Counted from the stretch's first letter, positions 38,195 through 53,100 are shown. The stretch: 64,000 nucleotides of DNA from Toxotes chatareus (GCA_016801885.1 CM028889.1:11471001-11535000); one strand, 5' to 3'. The notes: generated from the sequence alone by a model not told the origin. Program-made: numbers and translations.

Positions 38195-41100
38195 GTGAGT
38201 ACTTCAGCTCCATTTACATTTTCATTTCATATGGCTGAGATGTAGTCTTCCCTTTTTTTTTTTTTTTTTTTTTTTAAATTTCGGTTTGGAAATGTCTGAT
38301 TCCCCGGCTTAACCAGTTTCCTGACATTACTTTAACATCAGGAAACGCTAGTTCTTCAGCTTGATAAGAATCGGTAAAGCTAAGATTTAATAATTGTGAG
38401 AGGTATAATGTATGGCATCTCATGATAGCATGCGGAGGGCTGATTTCTTGGGTGTAGCCCAACCAGCAGATGTGTGTGTATTAAAGAGATGCCTTTAAAG
38501 CCTTGGCCCATTTTTCTATTAAAGATCTGAACCGGCTCCTAGATATTTGGAACTGGAACAAAATTATTAATGGCTTGGTAACTGTACAGCGAGGATGCTG
38601 AGGATTACACCCAGGCGTAAACTGCTCCACTGGGGGTGATTTTCAGAGGCAGCAGCTGGCTGAGGAGGCAGATCATTCACAGGATTGATTGGTAGGAATT
38701 CACTTGGGTTTTGAATATTAGGTTGAGATAGTCAAGTGGATCTTAGACAAAAAGGAGACACAGCGTGAGACAAAACCGAAAGTAGGGGTGGGGTTCAGTT
38801 TGACAGGGGATTAACCTAACAGAAGTTTGCAGGCATGGTGGTATCATGTTGGGGAGAGTCCCACGTTTTTGGTTTGGGACAGACACGCTTTTGGTTTAGC
38901 ATGGGGCTATGATCATTTCTTGGTTTCTTTTAGAAGACATGATGAAACATAAAAGGTTTAAGCACCATGTTCCCAACTGTTGCTGCATTTTCCCTGTCTG
39001 AATGGAACAGCTGTTGCTATGCCAGACACTGCTCCACATTCATAATCCTCTCCTGATTACAGTAATGATGTCAGTTTACGCAGTGCTAAATCCACCAGAT
39101 AAATCATCCTTGGTGTGAGTTGTATTGCCACATGACAAGCTTCACAAAAATGTGCAAGAAAAGCTGAACAAAAATTCTTTTTTTTTTGGCTTAAAAGAAT
39201 GTGGAACTGAAATTCCACAAATCGGCAGCTGCCCTGAAAACCGATGTATCGTTTCTGTCATTTTTCAAGCAAGCATGGTAGAAAAGCTGTTTCCAGCTTC
39301 TCACTTAAAAGGATTTGCTGCATTTCTTTGTCGTATATCTCTGTAAACAATGTTTTGGGGTTTGGGACTTTTGATCAAACAATGATTGTGATGGGAACTT
39401 ATCCACAGTTCTGTGACATTTCATACACTGAACCATTAATCAATGAAGAAAATAATATTTGGTTGTAGCCCCACAGAGCTATAACAGTAATTAATAGAAA
39501 ATTAATCTGCAGCTATTCTGATAATCAGTTCATTGTGTTTCAAGTAAAAATGCCAATCATTTGCCTGCACCAGCTTCTCCAGTGTAGAATTTGATGCTTT
39601 CCTCTGTTTTATATCATTGTAAACTGAATATTTTGGGGTTTCAAATGAGACGTTTGAAGACACCAACTTGGATTCTAGGAAACCATAATTAGCATTTTCC
39701 AATACTTTCTTACATTTTAGAAATTGGAGAGTTAAAGAAGCTGGTGCAGGGGTCCTAAGTGAGGATAGGCAAAAACCTATAACATGAGTGATATCAGGAA
39801 ACCTCAGCCTTGAAACAAATTGATGAAATTAAATTTGAAAGTGATAGTGTACCACAACAAGCCGGACAGAGATGTTATTTTTAGGGAGTGGATGAATCGC
39901 ACGGTAAGACTTGATGACCAGTGATTGATAGTGCAAGTCATTTGTCACTGCCTGTCAAGAAGCGGGGGGTTGCCACACCGGAGCTAAATCAGTGGCATGC
40001 GTCTCACGCCTTTATTTTTGATCCAAACGTGTTGGGTTCATGTGATGTTAGCTCATCAGAGCAAAATGGACATAGTGTTTGAAAGGAAGAAGGGGAAATA
40101 AAAAGGGGGCAAGCAAAAAAATAGCCCAGGGCTTTTTTTCCAGTCTGATATCAAAGACCTTTTCTCAAGTTCAGTGTCACACCCCTCACCCTCCCCATCC
40201 CAAGACCAAAACAATGACCCCCATCACACCCCAGTTCATCCCGGACCTGCCTGCCTCCAGCCTTAGCTTATCTTCCATTTTATACTGTTTGTAAAACCAC
40301 ATCCACCAACAGCTGTCTTCTTGAGGAATCTGCAGCTGTATTGGAAAGAAGAGGCAAAATAAAATAGCAGCTTTGCACATGTCCTTGAGAGCAGCGGGGA
40401 GAACAGCCTGTGACATATGTCTGCTTGGAAGTAACTAGGAACAAGCTGAAGTATCCAGGGTCAGCTGGCTGCTCGCCAACTGACTAAAGTAGAATTTTCT
40501 GTTTCATGCCTACCATTTGACATGCAAATGGAATAATCCATTGAACCTGTTTCTGTAATTGTATATTGGAAGGTTTGGTCGGCAGATATGTGTCAAACTC
40601 TAAAGCGAGATGGAAAATATTTTCAGTCCTGCTCTCTGACCTCTCTGGAACCTGTTTCTTTCCACTTGCTCAACTGTCTCTGACAGGCAAGCCATGATAG
40701 GCTCCTGCCACAATAGGGAGACGAAGCCGCTGGTACGTATTTTCAGGGCCCTTAACTAAACATGCCAGACCTGTGATTTACCAAAGAGAAGTGTGGAGAC
40801 AACAACAGAGGATGGAATGAGAGAGGGAGGGAGTGTCATGGAGGCGTGTGTTGATGGTTTATTGTTTAGGAGGTTTTGACATGGTTCCTGTGATGAAGTA
40901 ATAGCAAAGGCAAAGGTGGATTCTCTCTCCCAGCTCTTTTGAAATGGTGCTGATCACCTTTTGCATACTGGCAGAAATGTAAGTGATGCAGGATGAGGCT
41001 TTGTTCGTCTTTTGTGCTCTTATATCACAAAAATTTAATTTCATAATCATATTTATTTCTTTTCATTTTCATGGCTTTCTTTCAATTTTGAAAGGATGGA

Positions 41101-44100
41101 GCAATGTCTTTTTTTTTCTTTTTAAAAAAGGTGTTTGTTTACCAAGCACTGACACGAAAGGCTGTCCATTATTCATAGGACAATGTTATCTGCAGGCTTT
41201 CTGCTTTGGCAGCTAAGCTCCACACGTTCCCACACTGTTGCCATACAGCCAAATTTTGTCAACGAATCAGCCATAGTATAGGCAAAGACAGTATTTATTC
41301 AGCAGCTCATAAAGTAAGCTATAAAGGTCGATGATAAGCGAGACAAAACTAAACATAGTGGTCTTATTGAGTGATTTCCTGTCAGCATGTTATGTGTTTG
41401 CACCCATTGTAGTTCTACCTTTTCTGTATTCATTCAGCAGAGGTGAGTTACCATATGTCATTAGTATTTAAAGTCATTGACGTCTTGATGAAGTATCTGA
41501 ATACTGATGTTAGACTGAAACCTGCACAAGAGCCAGTAACATGGATGGGTGTGTAATTATAACCCCAGCTTGTAGTACTCACAAGACTCACACCTGAGTG
41601 TGAGTCTTGTGAGTACTACAAGCTGCTGGTTGTCACACGTTGGTGTTACTTACTGTCTTGCAATTAGAATTAAAAAGGAAAACTCAGAAAGACGACTCAA
41701 CCTCACTCAGCTTACATATTAACAGTAAAGCACAAAACAGGAACAGGCAATGGGACACTACACACATTACAAAAAATGTCTAAATGTTTGTTCAGTCCCT
41801 AAGGAGAATTTTCTTGATGTAGTTTTTCCTTATTGACAAACTACTTGATACAACATTGAGATCTGGTTTGTGTTGTTTTCTTAGTTACCCTCTTCAGCTG
41901 TTTCCTTGTTGTGGATGTTCTTGTCAAATATAGCTAACAAGCCTCTCCTCTCCTCTCCCGTCAGTGACCTTGTGTGAACCCACTCCTGAAACTGTGGTGA
42001 TGGAGCCTCCCAGAGCAGACAGCATCCTGGAGTCTTCCTGTGGTGCAGGAGACAGCGCAGCCTCTCTTGATGACGTTGCTGTGGATACAGCCAAGTATGT
42101 CCACACAAAGACACAAAACCACCTTGACACCACTGTCTCCAGGGCTTTGGTACCCAACCAGGGAGTTAGAAGATGAATCTGAGGGATCACATAATAAAAT
42201 ATAAGTTAAAAAATAAAAAGAACACGTTTTTCTGCTCCATAAATTTGTGTTTAATTTAGAAGATGCTAATCTTTTTCCTTTCTTTTTCCTTGTAAAATAC
42301 AAAATGCTTTACCTCTTAAGGCCTCTAAAATTCTGAAATCATACCTTTGATGAGTCTGGAGTTGACATTGTATTGCTTTTAAATAATTGTCAAATCCAGT
42401 GAGTATAAATGAAATAAAAGTACCTTAGGTTCTAAAGGAATATTTACAAGTGAGATTTTTTTTTTTTTACTAAGATTTGAATATGGGTGTGATGATAGGG
42501 AAATTACAGGATGCAGATAACAGCCACCCACCCAGGCTGAAGCCTCAGATCTCACTAGTGTTTGACATAATGCTAGTGTGCAGTCTCATTCTGTGTTGTA
42601 TTACATTCCTGTCAGTGTAATCACTTCTGCCTCATCCTTGAAGCTTTAATTTAATGTAATAATGATATAAACTTAAAGTTTTGAGTTATGAGTGTTTGCA
42701 AGGTCTATAGTCAAGGCGAGCAACATGTGCTGCCTGGGTGATGATGAGTTTAGCAGTGGGTTGAGAGCCAGAGTTTTCCCTTATGACTTAGTGCAGGGTC
42801 AGGTTATTTTCCTCTGATTATTCCTGAGGACTTGGCAGTTTGAACAGTCACTTTGGGAATTCATTCACGTGTGTTAAGTGACGTGTTTTTTGTCCTCTTT
42901 GTTTCTTTAGTGAGTCTTCAGAGGACGAGTCCACAGGGGAAAGGGAAGAGGAGATTGGTGCCCGTAATGAAGTCACCAGCAGCACCAAGACTACAGAGGT
43001 CCCTGCTGGGCAGACCTCAAACACACAAACAGGTGAGGGCTGAAGGAAATCCACGTGTTTACTCTTTCTTCGTCCCACCCTAAACTCTAACATTTGTGAG
43101 GGAGGTGCTGCCGGATTAAAATAAAATTATAGTCAGTGATGTACAGACAAAATGAGGCTCTCATTCATATTCTTGTTAGATCTGGTCAGTGTGTTGGCTC
43201 TAGTCGCTGAAGTCAGCACTAGTGAATGTGGGTTTTTTTTTCCAGAGGAAGCAGACCAAACAGAAGTGAAAGAAGTCCACATTCTTTGGCAGAACAAACT
43301 TGACTTTCCTTTTCCTGCCTTCAAACTCCACTTTGACATTCCTTCCTGCTTAAACCACTGAGGGAAAAGTCCTGGTACATGCACCACTTATTCCACTTAT
43401 TGTTAACTTTCTGAAAAGCTCATCTTGGACTATGACATGAGGGCTGACTACTAATAGTAACTATCATCAAATCACAGTGGTGGAGCAGTAACTCCCTTAA
43501 ACAAGTTATTATATTGGTTTAGTTTCACAGGAATATACATATATAAATTATACATATATATAAAATCATCTTCTCAGTTTTTTATGTAAACGTATTGAGT
43601 AAAATATAATTAAATTGAAATACCATCATCTCTGCTGCTGGGTGAGTTTTCCATGGTAAAAGATTGACCATCCTGCTCTACTAACAGCTCTCTGTGCTGA
43701 TAACAAGCTGCTTGCATCTGGTCATAAATCCGCCATCCTTTAGTTCCTCTGTCCACAATATGACCCCATCGTATATTCAAAACATCCTGCTGGCCGTTGG
43801 GTCAGTGACACATCTTTCTTCCTGGTTGTAGAAACACAGCATGAAGAATTAGTTTTCCTTTGAGGAAATCTGCTGTTCATTGACAACTTTTATTTTTGTA
43901 GCTCTGGCAATAGATTCTGTCGCTTATGCTGATTTTGTACTTGCCGAAGTAATTGCTGAGATTTCAGAAAGTGGCGACATCACAAAAATGAGGTCCAGTT
44001 AGGCAAGAAACAACCAGGCAAGACGATCATAAGGGTTGTAAACAAAGCAACAGTTAATCTAAACCACTTTGTTTAGGGTTAAAACTGAAGGGCAGGGCAC

Positions 44101-47100
44101 TGAAAATGAAAACTATGCGTGTGAACAACTATGAGAAATTGTTCAGTCAGTCTATAAACCCATGGGTGTTTTCTGTGATTTTACTTTTGTTTTCTCTTCC
44201 AGGTAAGTTTGACTAACAAAGTTTTTTTTTATGATCATCTGACAGCTCATGTTTCTGAGGTCTCAGCGAGTGCTATCATAACCAATAAAACCAACTGCCA
44301 GGACTACGAAAATACAACCCTGTATGACCCAACAAGTCATAATGAATCATAGTTTTTCTTTAACAAAAATTTAAAACAACTTAAGATTAATATTTCTTCA
44401 TAATACACCACACACCTTTACCATAACAGCTGAGCTGAAAATGTATGTTTTTTTTTTTTTTAAAAACCTAACCTAAAAACATACATTTTCATTTATGTTA
44501 GGAGTATGTAAACAAAATTCATATTAGCTGATAAATCATCAGATTGAAACTCTCAAATATCAATGTTGGTGTTTAAAAAGAAAACTACACCTAGCCAACC
44601 TGAACTAATGAAGTAATGACTTACCGCTCTTCATTTGGAGATCGCTGTTCATCCTCTGTGACTGAGCCTGGCATGTTTGCCAAGGGCTCAGATTAGGCTC
44701 GCTCATTTGCTCATTGGTCCATGCTCATTTTGTAACTTTAATGTGGAGCCAGAGGGCGAATTGTATCCCGTCTAATGCGACAAATGCAGGGTGTTTGTCT
44801 TGCAGGTTGAAATTCACGTGGAGATGAGAGGGTAATCCAGCAGATGTTTTTTTGGAAAGCAGTGGAGTAAAACGTTCAATCCCTGAAGCTTTTTTGACAA
44901 ACCTTTGCTCATTTATCCGAACGCACTTTTTTTTCCTGTCTTCCAGTGAGCGCTCAGCGCCCAAACTCCTTGTCGGTGCCGGCAGCAGCAGAGCCCAGCC
45001 TGTGGACGTCACAGGGCGATGCAGAGGTGAAGCTAAGGATGGAGGACTCTGGCCTGGCCGCTGAACCCCCCCTCACTATCAACCAAATGTTCACCTCAGC
45101 CGTGGAGCGCTTTGGTGACTATACAGCTCTGAGCTGGAAGGAGGGCGAGCAGCAGAAGAGCCTGAACTACAAAGACTACTACCAGGACTGCCGCACCGCC
45201 GCCAAGAGCTTCCTCAAGGTAGTTTTTTTTTTTTTTTTTTCTCCATAGGTTCAAATTTTCTGTCATTTTCTAGACCAAACAACTAAACAGCTCGTTTGGA
45301 ATAATAGCCAGATTAATCAATAATGAAAATAATCATTAGTTGCAACCGTTCAAAGAAGTTATTCTAGAATTAATTAGTTGCCGCTCTCACACATAGTGAC
45401 TGATGCTTAATGTGTGGCCTATATAACAGATTATATTAAGTTCTCTGTGAAATGTAAGTTTGTTTATTTTTACACCCAGAAAAGTTAAACATTTGCAGGT
45501 TCGTGGGTGGATATATTTGCCACATGGCGTTGCTCAATTAGAGAAATTCCCCAAAAACGTCTCAATTACACGACACCTGAATGACGCCAATTATCTGTAC
45601 AGTGAATGCTCTTACTCAGACAAAAGCACTTTAGTTTCTATCCACCCTCACAACCGTTGTGCCTCCTTATCAAAAGTTCTAAGATTTCTGTTTGGTTTTA
45701 AACAGTCGACTCTGTTGTCATTGTTTTGAAGTCTTGCACTCGATTTCAAGCCAAGTCGGTCTAGACGACGCATGGTGCAGCACGAAGGAGTCGGGCTGAA
45801 ATGTCAGCCAGACAGGGAGGCAGCTCAGGACAGGCCTCAGCTGTTCACACAGGACAGAGCATGTTATTGTTTATTGTGAAACTCAACACGGTTAGTCAGC
45901 ATGGAGACTGACATACTGACACGCGTCTCTCTGTACAGTGAACACGCAAACTAATCTGAACCCGACTCTCGGATGTTAACAGATCTCTGTTCAACACTGG
46001 GGGTATGTCCCTATCTGCAGGAGCTGAGCCTCAGATGTCAAGCCTCATATTATTTTCCAACTACTGTTATTAAAGACCTTATGCGTTATATAAAAAAAAC
46101 TCACTGCTGTTTCTAGGTTGGTATCAGTTTGTACTAATTACCTTGTGTATGTTTGCCTGCATATCTGCTTCCATAGTAACAGCTGCTGTGGCAATGTGCT
46201 TTGGGCTTCAGATTTTTCAGGAAGAGAGACAAACTTAAAGTTAGACTGATGCATCTGAAACTTGACAGTTTCATCTTAAAACATATAGATATGTAATTTT
46301 TTTTTTTTTTTTTTCAGATTTCACCTGACAACAGCAATGTTTACACTGCATGTTTCTCATCAGAAAGTTAAAAAGAAATAAATAAATGAAAGTGAATAAG
46401 GAGACATTAACTTGGTCAAGGACCTATGTTACCTGTCAGTTAAAGTCAGAAATGTCACCAGAAAATATTAAAAAATACTTTGACTAAAAAAGAAAAAAAA
46501 CAAATCAAAACATGAAAACTTCCTAAATGATTAAGTGGAAGCTGAACACTGATTTTGGATATGCAGGATATCCCAGTGTTATTTGTTATTTTTAGTCTGT
46601 TATTTTGTTTGTACTGAAGAAGATGGGTTTATCTTTTTACAGCTCGGTTTGCAGCGCTACCACGGCGTCGGCATCCTGGGCTTCAACTCGGTGGAGTGGT
46701 TCGTTGCTGACATTGGAGCCATCTTGGCAGGGTGAGTTTCATCTTCATCTCTAAATTTGTGAGTTTATGTAACTGTCAGAGACGAGGTCAATGTTCCTTC
46801 ACTCAGGGCATTGAGTGTGCGTGTATATACGTGTGTGTGTGTTTTAATTTGTGTACGTGCATTTCCGAGTGATGCAATCCAAGACTTGAAATACAAGTAC
46901 ACAGTGACACAACATTGAGTCTCATCCAGTTCAGCACAGAGCCTCTTCACATGGTTGATTAATTATAGCGCTATGCTAAACAGGAAGCTGAGGGACAACA
47001 GTGGTGAAAACTAAGCAGTTGGGTACATTTACTCCATTACTGTACTAAAGTACATTTTTGAGGTACTTGTACTTGAATATTGCCATTTTAAGTTACTTCA

Positions 47101-50100
47101 TACTTCTACTCCACTTTATTTCACAGGGAAATATTGTAGTTTTATCTAAATAAGTGTTTGAGGCCATAAATAAATAAATAAATGATCTACTATTTTCCAA
47201 AGAGCAAAAAAACGGATATAAATTTGTATATCAAAACTTTTTTGGGGGCGGCGAGGGGGGGGGGGGGGAGTCATCTCATGACCCCTCAAATATAGTGACT
47301 CCTTGTAACGGGGGCTGACCCTAACCACTGGACTAAACTAGCTAACTGCTTGAGCAGCTACAGCAGTAAACATTGATTCATCAGTATAAAGAAACTGTAG
47401 TTTTATCCAAGTAGTTTTACTTAATTACACTTTTGAATGCGGGACTTTTACTTGTATAATGGAGTATTTCTACATTGCTGTGTTGGTACTTTTATTTAAA
47501 GGTTTTGGGTACTTTTTCTACCACTGAAACTTATCACATAACCGTGATGACAAGCCCCTTTGTTTTCATGATTGCATAAATATCCAGCGTGAATGGCCTC
47601 AGCAGAAATGAAACCTCTTAGCAGCTCTTCTCCATCTGAGAAACCGAAACCCTGCAGCGAACTAAGAACCTCACCCATTGATTGGTCAAGGACAGATTTG
47701 CTGCAGCTGAGCTGCTTACATCACAAAACATCTGTTGTGTGACATTAGTTTTTTTTCTTGCCATCTGTCCAACTGAACCGTGATTAGAGACACTTTTTCC
47801 ATTTACAGCAATTTTTGGAGGGCTGACTACAAGAGTGCATTGAGGGAAGTCACTTTGTTACTCAGAGGATCAGTACATACATTTATCTTGTGTGCTAACA
47901 CATTCAATTCCTCTCTTAGAGCCTAAACACACACACACTGATACTGTATGCGGATTCCCCAGATTACCACACCTACTCACTCTCACAATAACAGTGGAGA
48001 GAAACTACCGTCAGCTCGTCAAACTGGTCCTGATGAACCAAATCACAGACTGGGTTTGATAGAGTTAGTAGGAGACTCACGTTTCTGCAGATCATGCTGG
48101 AAAGCAAAAGCACAACTGAATCAAGTCTTGCTGGTCTTACTTCCCATTAGAAGTGGATGGTAGGGCAGGTAGTTTCTGTTGTCCCGTCATTCCTAGGAAG
48201 GAGGCAGTTGAAAAAACAAAACATCAGACATGACGAGCAAGTGTACATAATTTTTTCACCAAGATTTTGTGCATTGTCGTCCTCCTAAAGTCTCCTAGTG
48301 ATTGAGGTTAATGAAAGCAGTATAATTATAAGAAAAGTTAACCTAGTACAGATGGATTTAGGTCTCGTCAAAGTTGAGAGCGCTTATGATGGAGATGGTC
48401 ATCAGGTCTCACTGTTCTATGGCTATGAATATCTCATATAGCGGGTCTTTATATATACAAGACCTTCCAGAATATTGCAAGAGCAGAGCTTCACCTGCGT
48501 CGCTGTATCTGTAAATGTAAAAGGGAAACCACTAACTTTGACTCTATTATCTGTTGCAGTGGTTTTGCTGTGGGGATCTATACCACCAACTCTGCTGAGG
48601 CATGTCACTATGTAGCAGAAAACTGCAAGGCCAATGTCATCGTGGTGGAGAACCACAAACAGCTGCAGAAAATCCTTCAGGTCAGAATTAATTACTGTTA
48701 TACACTGCAATGAGATACTGTCCACATCTATGAACTGATGATACTCACATAAATATGATTAGTGTTTTCTATTCGGGAGTGATCACAATCAGAAAAAAAG
48801 TAAGTAAATTTGTATTTGTATCCATTTGTTGCCACCATTTTTTAAACATATAATTAAGGGACTATTCAGAAACACGACTTGGATCCTGTGATGCTGTGTC
48901 CCAGTTACAGCACATATTACATACTTATTTTACAATACTTGCCCCGTTACATTAATTGAGCTGGCACTTTGGATTGTCACCGCAAGTTAAACCGAAAGAG
49001 GCAAGAGCAAAATGTTTCTTCAAAAAATATAGACGTTAATTTTGGTTTTCCTGCTTGTTGTTGGAGCCGTTTCACCACCGTCCACTAGTATGTACACTAA
49101 TTTTTTCCAGCTGCAGAAAATGATTTTTCTTTTTCTTTTGTCATATAATAATAATAAACATTTGTAGTAGTGTGTAGGAAATTACACAAGTCATCTCTGA
49201 CTTTTCCCTGTCAGTACGTACTAATATTATATTCTGTTTGTTCACAGATTGAAGACAAGCTTCCACACCTAAAAGCCATTATCCAGTACAAAGATGCACT
49301 AAAAGAGAAGAGGCCCAATCTGTACACAGTCAGTACACTCTATTTATGACAAGACCAGATTTTGAAAGGATTTTAGCTTTTAGCTCAAGACGCATCATTT
49401 AAGTAATTTTTTTGTTTTTGTACCACAGTGGGCGGAGTTCATGGAGCTCGGCCGTGACGAGCCTGACGCTCCCCTCGATGCGATCATCTCCAGCCAGAAG
49501 CCCAATCAATGCTGCACGCTCATCTACACCTCAGGAACCACAGGCCAGCCCAAAGGAGTCATGCTGAGCCATGACAATGTAAGTATCCGAAATTAGTTTT
49601 TTCTTCTCTGCTTTTCCCATTAGTCATCTCACAACCCCTCAGATTTATCCTACAGCCATTTGATGGATCGGAAATTTTAACTGGATCAGCAAAAACTCAA
49701 TGCCTTTGTCGCACATATTTCATTCTTGCCAAAGTTCACTGAATCATACATGGTACCACTGACCCTTGTTTCTGTGTCTTGTAAAAAAAAAAAAAAAGGT
49801 GTCTCCATGTGACCTCCCAGACGTAAAACTATTTAGATTAATCACATTAACTGTGTTCGTCTCTTCTTCCCCTCAGCTAACATGGACCGCGCTCTCCACC
49901 AGCCGTCACGTGCGCCTGACAGACGCCACCCAGGCTCAGGAGTCAGTGGTTAGCTACCTGCCGCTCAGCCACATCGCGGCTCAGATGGTGGACATCTGGG
50001 TCACCATGAAGGTCGGAGGGGCGACCTACTTCGCTCAGCCAGATGCCCTCAAGGTGAGATACAACATTTGCCTTTATACATGGTGAACGCTACACAAATA

Positions 50101-53100
50101 CGTGGACACTCGAAACATAAGCTGAGTTGTCATTTAATTAGGCACACATGTACAGTCCAGACAACTGCAAGTTCTGCTGTGAACTTCTATAATGGCCGTA
50201 ATTAGTGATTAGACGCAGATTACCGATGTTCCAGTGAAAGTTAAGGAAATATCCTGAGGAGCGATACACATGAGCATGTTACACAAACAGAAAAGGCTTC
50301 TTTGTTTCTTTCTACTTTCATGCAGTATCTTTTCACAGTCTTTGCTTCGCGTTGCGTTGGCAGATTTCATTTTTTCTGCTCATTTTCTTTCCATGCGAGC
50401 TGCAAACTGCATGTGGTTTTATGCATAATCCAAAGTCTTCTGGAAGTAAAAGTATTCTATCTTCTTTTCTTAGGGCTCTCTGGTAAACACCTTGAAGGAG
50501 GTGCGTCCCACAGCTTTTATGGGCGTCCCTCGCGTCTGGGAAAAGATGCAAGAGAAGATGAAATCTGTCGGAGCAAAGTCTTCGACTGTGCGCAGGAAAG
50601 TGGCTGCCTGGGCCAAAGATGTCGGTCTGCAGACTAATCTCTCCAAGCTGAACCAGTATGTTTGTGTTATGAAATTACAACTTTATTTAGATGGGGATGA
50701 ATCATTTCCTCAGAGGTGGGGAGTTCCTATTCCATATTGAAACTGCTGAACTGAATTCTTTTGGGTGGGCGTGACATTTTTATTCTTTGGTACCTGTGAT
50801 TTCCAAATAGCTTCCGAGAAGACTTCGACATAGTTTCCACAAAAAAAAAAAAAAAAGAGCTGGTATTTCGCTGTATGTGTGTAGGGTGTGTTTTTATCTG
50901 CCGATCATCCTGTTAGTTTGAAAACCGAAACTAAAGAATTTCCAGGGCAGCTGAAACTACAAGTAAGCATGGGATTCATCCAATATGCAGCATAAATGTC
51001 AATTTAAAGGATATCTACCAATTACCAAGTGAATTTATAAGGTATGGCAGCTCAGAGTCATGGCGAATTTTTGTTTGTCTCTCTAGGAAATTCTGATGGA
51101 TGCCGACGTCTGTTTTTAAACTTTTTTTCCTTTATGACAACTGACTAGTTTTTGTTTTTTTGGTTTTTTAAACTAAACAAGCTACTTAAAACTTCTTCCA
51201 TTTCCCTGAAATTTAGTAATCGTGCAGGTCTTTCTTGGAAATATCCTACAGCTAATTAACAGATAATTTATAGGAAATGAAAAAAGGTTTTGCGGAAGTT
51301 AGCTGGAAAAATACAGGACTCAGGATGAAGTATTTTCAAGTTTCAAGTTTCATTGTTTTTAAATTTGTCTTTTTAAACAATGACAATAAAACTTGAAAAA
51401 CTTGAGTGTTATCTCTTACATGAAACCACTGGTTGTAGGCTGTAAGGTTGTAAATATTTTGCTCTCTTTAGTATTGCCTCCATGTCATTTTTGGTTAGTC
51501 ATATAGACAGACATCATTTCTCAACTCTTGGACACCTGATATTTGATGTGATTGATAATCTAAGACCAAGTCTTGACGCACACTAACTCACCCTGGCATT
51601 TTTTTTTTCTTTAGAAACGGAGCAGTTGGCCGCACACCGTTCAGCTATCACATAGCCAGAAAGCTTGTGTTCAAAAAGGTGCGTAAGGCCCTGGGCTTGG
51701 ACCGCTGCAACAAGTGCTACACAGGAGCTGCGCCTATCACCAAAGACACTTTGGAGTTCTTCCTCAGCCTGGATATTCCTCTGTACGAGCTGTACGGCAT
51801 GAGTGAGAGCACCGGACCTCACACCATCTCCCTCCCTGATGCCTTCAAGCTCACCAGGTACATTTTTTCTTTTTACATCAGTGTAATAAGACAGAATTTC
51901 TTTATATCGTCAAATCAGAGCCAGTTCAAATCACATGCTTGAGAATGGTGAATTAGAAAAAAAAAAAATTGTTTTTGTCCGGCAGCTGTGGTAAAGAGAT
52001 CCCAGGGTGCAAGACGAAGCTGCACAACCCAGACGAGGAGGGAAACGGGGAGATCTGCTTCTGGGGTCGCCACGTCTTCATGGGTTACCTCAACATGCCT
52101 GAGAAGACGGAGGAGGCTCTGGATGCAGAGGGCTGGCTGCACTCAGGTGACCTGGGCAAACACGACGAGAGCGGATTCCTCTTCATCACCGGGAGAATTA
52201 AAGGTACTTATTCTATATTCCCTCTGGAGCTAGGCCACACTCAGACAGGTGTATGTTTAAAAGAGAGGTTCGCTGTTTATCCGTGTAGATTCTCTTTTCA
52301 CAGCTCTTTTCACTTTACATAACACATTTTCTGATCGATCAAAGCCGTCTGTTTCTTAACCTTTTGTGTGTATGTGTGTGTGTTTGATTTTAGAGCTGAT
52401 CATCACAGCTGGAGGAGAAAACATCCCTCCTGTTCCCATCGAGGACGCGGTGAAAGAGGCCGTGCCGCTGATTAGCAACGCCATGCTGATCGGAGATAAG
52501 AGGAAGTTTCTGTCTATGCTGCTCACCATTAAGGTAAAGACTTAGAGGCTGAGACGTGACCTGGTCAAAACAGATGTCTGTTAGTCCACTTTAATCACAG
52601 ATTAAGTGGAGGGCAGTAGGTTAGAGGTGGGGGAATTATTCACATCTTTCCACATCAACTCTTATTGTGCATACTTTTGTGTAGTTTAATCTATAACAAT
52701 GAATCACAGTTTATGAGCTCTTCATAGACTTTGTATGTGAAATTTTAAATTTGGAAAGTGTCTGTAGCTGTCATGAAGCTGCAGCAGGTTTTTAAACCGA
52801 GTGAAGCAGCAGATGGAGACTGAAGATGTAGCAGCACCATATCTGAGACAAGTATTTCAAAACATGACTGGCTCTGAGCCTCATAAACATCCAATCTTTA
52901 TACCTCTTTATCTAAAAGTAGAGTTCATGTCTATCGTGACTGATAGTGTAGCAGAGGGAGATTTCCATCAGCAGAAAAAAAAAAAAAAAAAAAAAAAATT
53001 CTTAGACATTTGATTTCAAACACTGCCATCTAGTGGCCTTTGACTGCAGAAGCAAGTAAAGTGATCTTCAAAAAATAAGTGTTGTATTAACACATGAAAC

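Larger units (their letters stand above)
38195..41964 (+). other. acsbg2: acsbg2 intron 1 (3.8 kb)
   Basis: No coding segment found. Contains a long T-run (38252-38275), a degenerate dispersed repeat at 39480-39725, and a perfect 28-bp-arm hairpin at 41566-41625. Confidence 0.75.

Noticed and set aside
44946..45248. Independent small gene starting at 44946
   Set aside because: This is acsbg2 coding exon 4 read into its intron; the frame and splice sites join the neighbouring exons.
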